6,181 bases of DNA, from assembly GCA_023251285.1 (NCBI GenBank), contig JAHEZB010000124.1, forward strand, positions 1-6,181, in the 5' to 3' direction. Below, piece by piece: positions 1 to 5,716 of this stretch; within the stretch, counting starts at the first letter, position 1, and every line of letters starts with the position of its first letter. The position numbers were made by a program, and so were the translations under genes. Below the pieces are notes generated by a model. It was not told the DNA's origin. It did no database searches and worked only from the letters and a program-made list of their open reading frames with translations. Source of the stretch: Chitinophagaceae bacterium. GTDB taxonomy: Bacteria > Bacteroidota > Bacteroidia > Chitinophagales > Chitinophagaceae.

Positions 1-59
1 GCGTGACAGAAGCGGTAAAAGTGCCAGGATTAAAGAGAAGAGAATTAAATAACATTTAA
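1..59 (+). CDS. C-terminal tail of an upstream gene (partial, unidentified)
   Basis: Two + strand frames enter from the left edge without a start. One ends at TAA 57-59 and reads VTEAVKVPGLKRRELNNI. The other ends at TAA 50-52 and reads RDRSGKSARIKEKRIK. Only one can be the real end of the upstream gene, and 17 or 18 residues are too few to decide or to name a family. Both tails are basic, as is common at protein C-termini. The strong + strand terminator that follows (77-108) supports a transcribed + strand gene ending here. The end coordinate given is for the longer option. Confidence 0.4.
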   Translation, partial: VTEAVKVPGLKRRELNNI

Positions 60-76
60 AAAATAATCATAAATAC

Positions 77-108
77 ACCGGAAAGCTTTTGTTTTCCGGT
101 TTTTTTTT
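77..108 (+). terminator. Strong intrinsic terminator
   Basis: The arm accggaaagc (77-86) pairs with gttttccggt (91-100) as a 10-bp stem with one G-U pair at 85/92 and a TTTT loop. The 3' arm runs straight into a T tract at 100-108. This is a textbook factor-independent terminator for + strand transcription from the upstream gene. The other strand has no T tract after the stem, so it looks unidirectional. It also insulates the small lipoprotein gene from upstream transcription. Confidence 0.88.
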
Positions 109-113
109 ATATT

Positions 114-147
114 TTGCCATAGCAAAAAAACTAATATCCTACTTTTG
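114..147 (+). promoter_or_regulatory. Bacteroidota-type promoter for the small lipoprotein gene
   Basis: TACTTTTG at 140-147 matches all fixed positions of the Bacteroidota -7 box TAnnTTTG. A TTG at 114-116, inside TTTTG, lies 23 bases upstream and could serve as the -33 element, at the long end of the usual spacing. Transcription would begin around 152-155, leaving a leader of only a few bases before the ATG at 160. The box lies just downstream of the terminator, which is where a promoter for an independent gene would be expected. Confidence 0.62.
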
Positions 148-159
148 CATTCTATTTTT

Positions 160-282
160 ATGAAAAAAAACATTCCTGTCATTATTATTTTATTATCTGT
201 TGTCTTGTTTTCGTGTGCCCGCGGCATTACTCCTTATCAAGCTGCGAATGGAAAAGCTAAATGCGGCCGGTATTTAAAATAA
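160..282 (+). CDS. Small putative lipoprotein, 40 aa
   Basis: This ORF starts at ATG 160 and stops at TAA 280-282. The protein has a Lys-rich N-terminus (KK at 2-3), a hydrophobic core at residues 5-17 and a lipobox LFSC ending at Cys19, which is a type II signal peptide. The predicted mature part is only 22 residues, beginning at Cys19: CARGITPYQAANGKAKCGRY followed by LK. It carries a second Cys at position 35. Mature segments with a TPY-x-AANGKAKCG pattern seem familiar to me from tiny Bacteroidota lipoproteins, but I cannot verify that and know of no assigned function. A dedicated promoter at 114-147 and an upstream terminator make it a separate transcription unit, and 93 bases separate it from tatA. 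Expected location is the inner or outer membrane, attached by lipid. Chance occurrence is possible at this length, but signal, promoter and clean start together argue for a real gene. Confidence 0.8.
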   Translation: MKKNIPVIIILLSVVLFSCARGITPYQAANGKAKCGRYLK

Positions 283-349
283 ACAGATCCGATTAACATT
301 CAGCCTTCAGCTTCATTTACCTGCAATTCACAGTAAAATATTAATAACC

Positions 350-357
350 TATCTTTA
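350..357 (+). promoter_or_regulatory. Possible -7 promoter box for tatA
   Basis: TATCTTTA fits the TAnnTTTG box at every fixed position except the last. Its surroundings (taataacctatctttac, 342-358) resemble those of the lipoprotein promoter (taatatcctacttttgc). No TTG -33 element is seen at the proper distance. Transcription would begin near 362-365, about a dozen bases before the ATG at 376. Confidence 0.42.
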
Positions 358-375
358 CGCGCTAATATAAAGACA

Positions 376-639
376 ATGACATTTCTATTATTTAATCCAC
401 AACTTTTGTTTGCTATGCCCGGTGGCACAGAATGGCTGTTAATTCTGCTGGTAGTACTTTTGTTTTTTGGTGGCAAAAAAATTCCTGATTTGATGCGTGG
501 TATCGGAAAAGGTGTAAGAGAATTTAACGATGCCAAAGAACATATGAAAAAGGATATAGATGTGGGAATGAAAGAAAAAGATAAACCAAAGGCACCTGAA
601 CAACGCGAAACCGTAAAAGAAACGGAACTTCCTAAATAA
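376..639 (+). CDS. tatA: TatA, twin-arginine translocase subunit (TatA/E family)
   Basis: TatA oligomerises around the TatBC-type receptor complex in the inner membrane and allows export of folded proteins with twin-arginine signals. The 87-residue product has the family layout: a short N-terminal part, one membrane span (about 19-31), an FGGKKIP hinge (31-37), an amphipathic helix (about 38-53, [16 protein letters not shown]) and a charged, Lys/Glu-rich cytoplasmic tail. The FGxxKIPxLxRGxGKGxxEF signature is characteristic. The start at 376 adds 13 mostly hydrophobic residues before Met14 (ATG 415-417), which is an alternative start. I keep 376 because a promoter-like box lies shortly upstream. 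No tatC or tatB is in the window. Bacteroidota often place tatA and tatC apart, so the partner is presumably elsewhere. A TatA rather than TatB assignment rests on the short length and GG hinge. Confidence 0.93.
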   Translation: MTFLLFNPQLLFAMPGGTEWLLILLVVLLFFGGKKIPDLMRGIGKGVREFNDAKEHMKKDIDVGMKEKDKPKAPEQRETVKETELPK

Positions 640-661
640 ATTTTTTAATAATTTTTTCTCA

Positions 662-710
662 AAAGGTTTAGGTGTACATCGGTAATGATGGCATTTAAAC
701 CTTTCTTTTT
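662..710 (+). terminator. Probable terminator after tatA
   Basis: AAAGGTTTA (662-670) pairs with TAAACCTTT (696-704) as a 9-bp stem. The 25-base loop contains a small inner hairpin (catc 677-680 with gatg 687-690). The sequence cTTTTT follows at 705-710. The loop is large and the stem AT-rich, so strength is uncertain, but position and T tail fit termination of tatA before gatA. Confidence 0.5.
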
Positions 711-722
711 AAATTAATTCCA

Positions 723-2159
723 TTGTTTTCTTTTCAAAATATTTTCTCATATCAGCAACAACTTTCTGAAGGAAAAACTTCCTGCATAGACGCGGTTCAG
801 TTTTATTTGAACAAAATAAAAAAAAATGAGCGGCTCAATGCTTTTGTCGAAGTTTATGCTGAAGAAAGCCTTTCACGCGCAAAATTTCTTGATGAAAAAA
901 GAAATTCAGGAAAGAGTTGTGGCAAATTGCACGGCGTTGTAGTTGCATTAAAAGATGTGATTTGCTACAAAGACCATAAGATCAGCGCTGCATCAAAAAT
1001 GTTGGAAAATTTCGTTTCCAACTATAATTCTACTGCCGTTGAAAAGTTATTGGCAGACGATGCCATCATCATTGGTAATTGCAACTGTGATGAATTTGCG
1101 ATGGGAAGTACCAATGAAAATTCTGTCTATGGAAGTGTAAAAAACGCATTGGATGAATCGAAAGTTTCCGGCGGTTCTTCCGGTGGTTCGGCGGTAGCTG
1201 TACAGGCAGGATTGTGTATGGTAAGCCTCGGAAGCGATACCGGTGGTTCAGTAAGGCAACCGGCAGATTTTTGTGGAATTGTAGGCATGAAACCATCTTA
1301 TGGAACGATTTCAAGACATGGATTGATTGCTTATGGTTCTTCATTTGACCAAATTGGAATTTTTGCAAATAGTGTGCAAGACGTTACAAAAGTTCTGGAA
1401 GTAATTAATGGAAAAGATGAATATGACAGCACAGTAAATCAACAAAAATCACTAAATCTCAATTTAGACTTCCAATCAAAAAAATATAAGATCGCTTTAT
1501 TCAGAAATGCGATGGAGCACCAAAGTCTTGATAATGAGATCAAAAAAGGCATATATGAATTAGCAGAGAATTTAAAGAACGATGGCAACGTAGTGGAAGA
1601 AATAAATTTTGATTTGATTGATTATATTGTTCCCGCTTATTACGTGCTTACTACTGCAGAAGCATCTTCAAATCTTTCCCGTTATGACGGTGTGAGATAT
1701 GGTTATCGTTACGAAAATAATGGCGAAGACCTGACTACTTTTTACAAGAAAAATCGTGGGAAAGGATTTGGAAAAGAAGTTAAAAAAAGAATCATGCTTG
1801 GCACTTTTGTTTTGAGTGAGGGATATTATGATGCCTATTTTACCAAGGCCCAACAAGTGCGGAATTTATTGTCTTCGCAGACGAAAGAGATTTTTAACAA
1901 TTTTGACGCAGTTCTTTTACCAACCGTTCCAACAACAGCGTTTGAAGCCGGAAGTATGAATAAAGACCCCATTGCTGCGTATCTCGCTGATATTTATACT
2001 GTTTTTGCAAATCTTACCGGAATTCCAGGCATTTCGTTACCGCTTTTTCGCCATTCGAACGGAATGCCTTTTGGCGTGCAGGTGCTTACAAACAAGCATA
2101 ATGAAGTAACTTTACTGGAATTTTCTGACCTGCTTCTAAAGAATTACAAACGTTATTAG
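723..2159 (+). CDS. gatA: GatA, Asp/Glu-tRNA(Asn/Gln) amidotransferase subunit A
   Basis: GatA is the glutaminase subunit of the GatCAB complex, which converts misacylated Glu-tRNA(Gln) and/or Asp-tRNA(Asn) to the correct amide form in the cytoplasm. It releases ammonia from glutamine and passes it to GatB. The 478-residue product is full length for the family and belongs to the amidase signature superfamily. The Ser-cisSer-Lys triad is visible as Lys77 (VALKDV), Ser152 (GGSSGGSA) and Ser176 (SDTGGSVRQPA), with the family's spacing of 75 and 24 residues. Tyr307, Arg356 and Asp423 occupy positions matching glutamine-binding residues known in S. aureus GatA. No ATG lies between the in-frame stop at 696-698 and the coding start. 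TTG at 723 gives an N-terminus MFSFQNIFSYQQQL with the expected alignment; ATT at 717 is the only other near option. gatB and gatC are not in the window. A run of nine A (818-826) lies in codons 32-35. The next gene follows after 3 bases, suggesting co-transcription. Confidence 0.97.
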   Translation: MFSFQNIFSYQQQLSEGKTSCIDAVQFYLNKIKKNERLNAFVEVYAEESLSRAKFLDEKRNSGKSCGKLHGVVVALKDVICYKDHKISAASKMLENFVSNYNSTAVEKLLADDAIIIGNCNCDEFAMGSTNENSVYGSVKNALDESKVSGGSSGGSAVAVQAGLCMVSLGSDTGGSVRQPADFCGIVGMKPSYGTISRHGLIAYGSSFDQIGIFANSVQDVTKVLEVINGKDEYDSTVNQQKSLNLNLDFQSKKYKIALFRNAMEHQSLDNEIKKGIYELAENLKNDGNVVEEINFDLIDYIVPAYYVLTTAEASSNLSRYDGVRYGYRYENNGEDLTTFYKKNRGKGFGKEVKKRIMLGTFVLSEGYYDAYFTKAQQVRNLLSSQTKEIFNNFDAVLLPTVPTTAFEAGSMNKDPIAAYLADIYTVFANLTGIPGISLPLFRHSNGMPFGVQVLTNKHNEVTLLEFSDLLLKNYKRY

Positions 2160-2162
2160 CGA

Positions 2163-3305
2163 ATGAAAAAACCGCCACTTTTATTTTTAATTTTAATGCT
2201 GCTATCGCCGGTGTTTGTAATGGCGAATAGTGACCTTAACCTGCAATCGGCTGTTGACACTGCAATCCGAAAAGGGAAAATAGATACATCGAGCAAGATT
2301 GAAAATAAGGTGATTGATGATGTTATTGTCGCTGCTAAACCGGCTAAAAAAAAGACAGAATATCTGAGTGAGGTTACGAAATATGGTTTCAAAGATCTCT
2401 TCAAAAATTACTCTTATAATTCTTCCATGCCTTACGCTTCGCAGGTAAATCCATATGCAGAAAATTACATGCAGGATTATCTCAAAGCACATCAAAATTA
2501 TTTGTTGAATCTGCGCAAAACCGGGAGGCCGTATTTTAATTTTATTGATGGAATTCTCGTTCAGTATGGATTGCCAAAAGAACTGAAATATCTTGCGGTA
2601 ATAGAAAGTGATTTAAAATCCAATGCGCTTTCGGTGGCTGGCGCCCGGGGGCCGTGGCAGTTTATGGATTACACTGCGACTCAATATGGGCTTAAAGTAA
2701 ATTCCAATGAAGATGACCGCACCGATTATTTCAAAAGCACGAATGCTGCGGCAAAATATTTGTTGAGCTTGTACAAAGACCTTCATGATTGGCTTTTGGT
2801 GATCGCTGCGTATAATGGCGGCCCGGGAAGAGTTTATAATGCCATTAAAAAAAGTGGCAGCCGTAATTTTTGGGATTTGCAATATTATTTACCGGAAGAA
2901 TCACGCAATCATGTAAAGAAATTTATTGCAACCCATTATATCATGGAAACCGGAAACAAGGATGGAAATCCGGCTGATTCAAAATTCAATTATTCAAGTC
3001 TTTCTGGTAATGATAGCAGCGTTATTGTGCATCTTACTCCAGACGAGAAAAAACATGTAGATTCTACGCAGGTTTCAGGCAGGTATATTGCAGAAATAAT
3101 TGCCAGGAATGTTGACATGGATCTGGCGGATTTTAATCGTTATAATCCTGATTTCAACAACATGCTTTCGACCGGCACAACTTATAATTTGCAACTTCCT
3201 GCAGATAAAATGAAGGAATTTTTTCAGAAAAAATATGATATTCTAAACCAAAGCGTAACGCAGCTTTTGGATAATGTAAATATGAAATCTAAAGTGAAGA
3301 AGTAG
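2163..3305 (+). CDS. Secreted MltD-like lytic transglycosylase (GH23)
   Basis: The protein is predicted to cleave the MurNAc-GlcNAc bond of peptidoglycan in the periplasm, leaving 1,6-anhydro-MurNAc ends. A Sec signal peptide (Lys-Lys, hydrophobic 5-19) probably ends at VMA-NS (residue 21). A Lys-rich, low-complexity linker (about 22-75) leads to the SLT/GH23 domain at about 125-265. Family motifs are the catalytic Glu148 in AVIESDLKSNALS, then ARGPWQFM (161-168), AAYNGGPGRV (215-224) and YLPEESRNHVKKFIA (242-256). Residues about 285-346, ending TYNLQLP, resemble the degenerate LysM-like segment common in Bacteroidota MltD homologues. No canonical LysM repeat follows, and the protein ends after a charged tail, so it is shorter than many LysM-bearing MltD proteins. 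There is no lipobox, unlike E. coli MltD, so it appears soluble. The start is 3 bases after gatA, with no Shine-Dalgarno sequence. Confidence 0.95.
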   Translation: MKKPPLLFLILMLLSPVFVMANSDLNLQSAVDTAIRKGKIDTSSKIENKVIDDVIVAAKPAKKKTEYLSEVTKYGFKDLFKNYSYNSSMPYASQVNPYAENYMQDYLKAHQNYLLNLRKTGRPYFNFIDGILVQYGLPKELKYLAVIESDLKSNALSVAGARGPWQFMDYTATQYGLKVNSNEDDRTDYFKSTNAAAKYLLSLYKDLHDWLLVIAAYNGGPGRVYNAIKKSGSRNFWDLQYYLPEESRNHVKKFIATHYIMETGNKDGNPADSKFNYSSLSGNDSSVIVHLTPDEKKHVDSTQVSGRYIAEIIARNVDMDLADFNRYNPDFNNMLSTGTTYNLQLPADKMKEFFQKKYDILNQSVTQLLDNVNMKSKVKK

Positions 3306-3560
3306 ATGTGGCTTTCTAACCGGATACAAAGCTAGTCTGATGCTTTAAACGTAAATGACTTTTAATCATGCAAATTTTTCTCTGCTCCTTATGCCTTCAC
3401 GTTAATCAGAATACCATTCAGTAAAGCAACAAATACCATCAAATTCTATTTCCCTTTCTAATCATTCTTTTTATTTATTTATATAAAAAATGTTTTTTAG
3501 AAATATACACTTATTTTTAAAAATTGCTTTTATTTTACACAAAACAATTCTTCTATTTTT
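3306..3560. other. AT-rich spacer between the transglycosylase gene and ddl
   Basis: No credible gene is seen here; the longest ATG ORFs on the + strand are under 20 codons. The left half is of mixed composition, with only a weak 5-bp hairpin (aaagc 3328-3332 with gcttt 3342-3346). The last 100 bases contain only about 13 G or C and include an A/T-only palindrome, TAAAAAA-TG-TTTTTTA (3484-3499), too weak to call a terminator with confidence. The ddl promoter must lie here if ddl is not read from upstream, but I find no good TAnnTTTG box. The last 10 bases plus the first two codons of ddl repeat the context of the lipoprotein start (see findings). Confidence 0.6.
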
Positions 3561-4544
3561 ATGAAACCTAAAATTGCTTTTGTTACCGGTGGTTATTCCG
3601 GCGAAGCCGAAATATCTTATCAATCTGCAAAAACAATTGAGAAAAATATCGACCCTCAAAAATTTGATTTTTATAAAATTGACATTACGCCACAAGGTTG
3701 GTTTTTTCAGGACAAAGAAGAAAAAATTGAAGTAGATAAGAATGATTTTTCCATAACGATGAATGGAGAAAAAATTCTTTTTGACGCTGTTTTAATTGGT
3801 ATTCACGGTACACCCGGCGAAGATGGAAAATTGCAGGGATATTTTGATATATTGAACCTTCCATACACTTCTTGCGATTGCGCTACTTCTGCGCTTACTT
3901 TTAATAAAAGATACACGGTTGCCGTTGCTTCTTTTGCGGGAATAAAAGTGGCCAAATCTATTTTGTTATTTAAAAGTAATTTTAAAAGTGAAAATGAAAT
4001 TGTTGAAAATCTGAAATTTCCAGTGTTTGTAAAGCCAAACAATGGCGGATCAAGTATCGGCATGAGCAAAGTCAATTCTCCTTCCGATGAATTAGGGGCA
4101 GCGATTGAAAAAGCCTTTAAAGAAGATGAACAGGTTTTGGTAGAAGAATTTATCAAAGGCCGCGAATTTACAATCGGCGTATTTCAATCAAAAGGAAAAA
4201 TTATTGCTTTGCCAATAACGGAAGTAATTTCGAAAAAAGATTTTTTTGATTATGAAGCAAAATACCATGGCGCAAGTGAAGAAATCACCCCCGCGAAAGT
4301 GGAAGAAAGCATTGCGCAGCAGATAAAATCGCAGGCGGTGAAAATTTATCAAATCTTTAATTGTCGCGGGATTGTGAGGATTGATTTTATTTATAATGAA
4401 GAAGCAGGCGAGCCTTTTATGCTGGAAATAAACACCGTACCCGGACAAACAGCTGCAAGCCTTGTACCACAGCAGGTAAGCGCCATGGGTTGGAGTCTCA
4501 TGGATTTCTATACAGCGCTCCTGCAGGAATGTTTACCTGTATAA
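3561..4544 (+). CDS. ddl: D-alanine--D-alanine ligase
   Basis: Ddl joins two D-alanines using ATP in the cytoplasm, making the dipeptide that MurF adds to the peptidoglycan precursor. The 327-residue product is full length and has the ATP-grasp motifs in order: GGYSGEAEIS (10-19), HGTPGEDGKLQGYFDIL (82-98), KPNNGGSSIGMSKV (158-171), VLVEEFIKGREFT (192-204), DYEAKY (230-235), VRIDFI (272-277) and LEINTVPGQTAASLVP (288-303). The Glu15-Ser164-Tyr235 set matches the E. coli DdlB triad Glu15-Ser150-Tyr216. Tyr rather than Phe at the last position indicates D-Ala-D-Ala rather than D-Ala-D-lactate specificity. Arg273, Asp275, Glu289 and Asn291 fit the catalytic and Mg2+-binding residues. ATG 3561 gives the expected N-terminus MKPKIAFVTGGYS. 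A PASTA gene follows 44 bases downstream, so both are probably in one operon serving peptidoglycan. Confidence 0.97.
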   Translation: MKPKIAFVTGGYSGEAEISYQSAKTIEKNIDPQKFDFYKIDITPQGWFFQDKEEKIEVDKNDFSITMNGEKILFDAVLIGIHGTPGEDGKLQGYFDILNLPYTSCDCATSALTFNKRYTVAVASFAGIKVAKSILLFKSNFKSENEIVENLKFPVFVKPNNGGSSIGMSKVNSPSDELGAAIEKAFKEDEQVLVEEFIKGREFTIGVFQSKGKIIALPITEVISKKDFFDYEAKYHGASEEITPAKVEESIAQQIKSQAVKIYQIFNCRGIVRIDFIYNEEAGEPFMLEINTVPGQTAASLVPQQVSAMGWSLMDFYTALLQECLPV

Positions 4545-4588
4545 ATTTATTAAATTGCACCACTTATTTTTTCACTTATAATTTTAAC

Positions 4589-5404
4589 GTGTTTAAATTT
4601 ATTGCAAGACAAAGTTTTTTTGTAAACCTGCTGGCCGCCATTGTTTTGGTTTTCCTGGTGGCCTTTCTGTTCTTTGAATCCCTTGGCTTGCTCACGCATC
4701 ATGGCGAGTATTTGAAAGTACCTGCTGTAACCGGCAAAAATGTCGATGAGGCGGTGAGTCTTCTGGAGAAGGAGGGCTTTGATGTTATTATTACCGATTC
4801 ACTATACAATGACAGCATGCCATTGAATACCGTAAAAAAACAATTGCCGGATGCAGACGCTACGGTAAAAGTAAACCGCACCGTGTTTTTGAATGTAAAT
4901 CCTTCCACACTTCCAATGATTGATATGCCCCATTTGGAAGGATTGAGCTATCGTTTTGCTTTGGATAAATTAGCCAAGAATCATTTGAAATTAGGAGACA
5001 CAACCATGCGTGCAGATTTCATGAAGGGCTCTGTTTTAGAACAAAATTACCAGGGTAAAAAAATTACTGCGGGCTCAAAAATAAAATGGGGTTCTGCGGT
5101 TGATTTAGTAGTTGGTGCAGGTCTTGAAGCTCAAAAAATTCCGGTGCCCGACCTTACAGGAATGACGGTAGCTGATGCGAAAGCGTTGCTGAAAGATAAA
5201 GGCATTATCTTGGCTGCAATCTTAACTTCAGGAAATGTGACAGATACCGCCAACGCATTTATTTTTAAACAAAATCCTGATGTGTACGCTTATGGAACTA
5301 CTCCAGCTTACATTCAGCCGGGGCAAACGATGGACATTTGGATACAGGTAGAAAAACCTGTAATTGATACACTAAAAACTGATACATTACATTTAATAAA
5401 ATAA
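4589..5404 (+). CDS. Membrane-anchored PASTA-domain protein, three repeats
   Basis: The product is a single-pass membrane protein with an extracytoplasmic PASTA array, a fold that binds muropeptides or beta-lactams in PASTA kinases and some PBPs. With the GTG start at 4589 it has 271 residues: a short basic N-terminus (MFKFIARQS), one membrane span (about 11-33) and three PASTA repeats at about 42-105, 109-177 and 183-254. The repeats show pattern residues such as VPAVTGKNVDEAVSLLEKEGF, MPHLEGLSYRFALDKL and VPDLTGMTVADAKALLKDKG in part. No kinase, transpeptidase or other catalytic domain is present. The open frame extends upstream to an ATG at 4490 inside ddl, but residues encoded there (Cys- and aromatic-rich) look like read-through of non-coding sequence, whereas MFKFI... 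is the N-terminus I would expect for this Bacteroidota family. It lies 44 bases after ddl and 6 bases before the rhodanese gene. A structural or sensory role in peptidoglycan is inferred from domain and neighbours only. Confidence 0.9.
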   Translation: MFKFIARQSFFVNLLAAIVLVFLVAFLFFESLGLLTHHGEYLKVPAVTGKNVDEAVSLLEKEGFDVIITDSLYNDSMPLNTVKKQLPDADATVKVNRTVFLNVNPSTLPMIDMPHLEGLSYRFALDKLAKNHLKLGDTTMRADFMKGSVLEQNYQGKKITAGSKIKWGSAVDLVVGAGLEAQKIPVPDLTGMTVADAKALLKDKGIILAAILTSGNVTDTANAFIFKQNPDVYAYGTTPAYIQPGQTMDIWIQVEKPVIDTLKTDTLHLIK

Positions 5405-5410
5405 ACGTTT

Positions 5411-5716
5411 ATGACAAATATTTCTGTTGATGAAGTAAAAGAAAGATTGGATGCAGGAGAGAAATTGAACCTGGTAGATGTGCGCCAACCCGAGGAAACC
5501 GCAGAATTTAATATTGGTGGTATAGCAATTCCGTTAGGAAACATTCAAAGCATGGAAACAGAACAAATTGATAATTTGCGGGATGAAGAAGTGATTTTTT
5601 ATTGCCGTAGTGGCAACAGAAGCGGACAAGCCGCTTTGATTTTAGAACAGGTTGGCTTTAGTAATGTAAAAAATCTGACGGGCGGAATGCTGAAGTGGAG
5701 AGAGAAGTTTGGTTAA
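5411..5716 (+). CDS. Single-domain rhodanese-like protein
   Basis: This 101-residue protein is one rhodanese domain of GlpE/PspE size, expected to carry sulfur as a cysteine persulfide and transfer it to an acceptor such as cyanide, a thiol or a dedicated protein. The active-site loop CRSGNRS (65-71) has nucleophilic Cys65 and the six-residue loop length typical of sulfurtransferases rather than Cdc25-type phosphatases. Other family marks are LVDVRQPEE (21-29), the strand VIFYC before the loop, and the C-terminal LTGGMLKW (89-96). The usual H-I-x-GA motif reads FNIGGIAIP here, with Asn in place of His. There is no signal peptide or membrane span, so it should be cytoplasmic. It starts 6 bases after the PASTA gene and is probably its last operon partner; no functional link to peptidoglycan is evident. 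The physiological acceptor cannot be read from the sequence. Confidence 0.95.
   Translation: MTNISVDEVKERLDAGEKLNLVDVRQPEETAEFNIGGIAIPLGNIQSMETEQIDNLRDEEVIFYCRSGNRSGQAALILEQVGFSNVKNLTGGMLKWREKFG

Noticed and set aside
45..227. A 60-codon minus-strand ORF crossing the terminator and the lipoprotein gene
   Set aside because: It is low-complexity, includes the terminator stem and T tract as codons, and overlaps a better + strand gene with promoter and signal peptide.
3306..3425. Very short + strand ORFs (9 codons from 3306, 18 codons from 3368)
   Set aside because: No signal, motif or promoter, and lengths are within chance expectation.
3484..3499. A/T-only palindrome TAAAAAA-TG-TTTTTTA as a terminator for the transglycosylase gene
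   Set aside because: The stem has no G-C pairs and the two-base centre forces several pairs open; a functional intrinsic terminator is doubtful.
4233..4270. Ddl as a D-Ala-D-lactate (vancomycin-resistance type) ligase
   Set aside because: The diagnostic omega-loop position is Tyr235 (EAKY), as in D-Ala-D-Ala ligases, not Phe, and there are no vanH or vanX-like neighbours.
4555..4586. Possible promoter TTG (4555-4557) plus TAATTTTA (4579-4586) before the PASTA gene
   Set aside because: The start of transcription would fall at or after the GTG at 4589, so it would require a leaderless or internal message; AT-rich sequence makes such matches common. Co-transcription with ddl is simpler.
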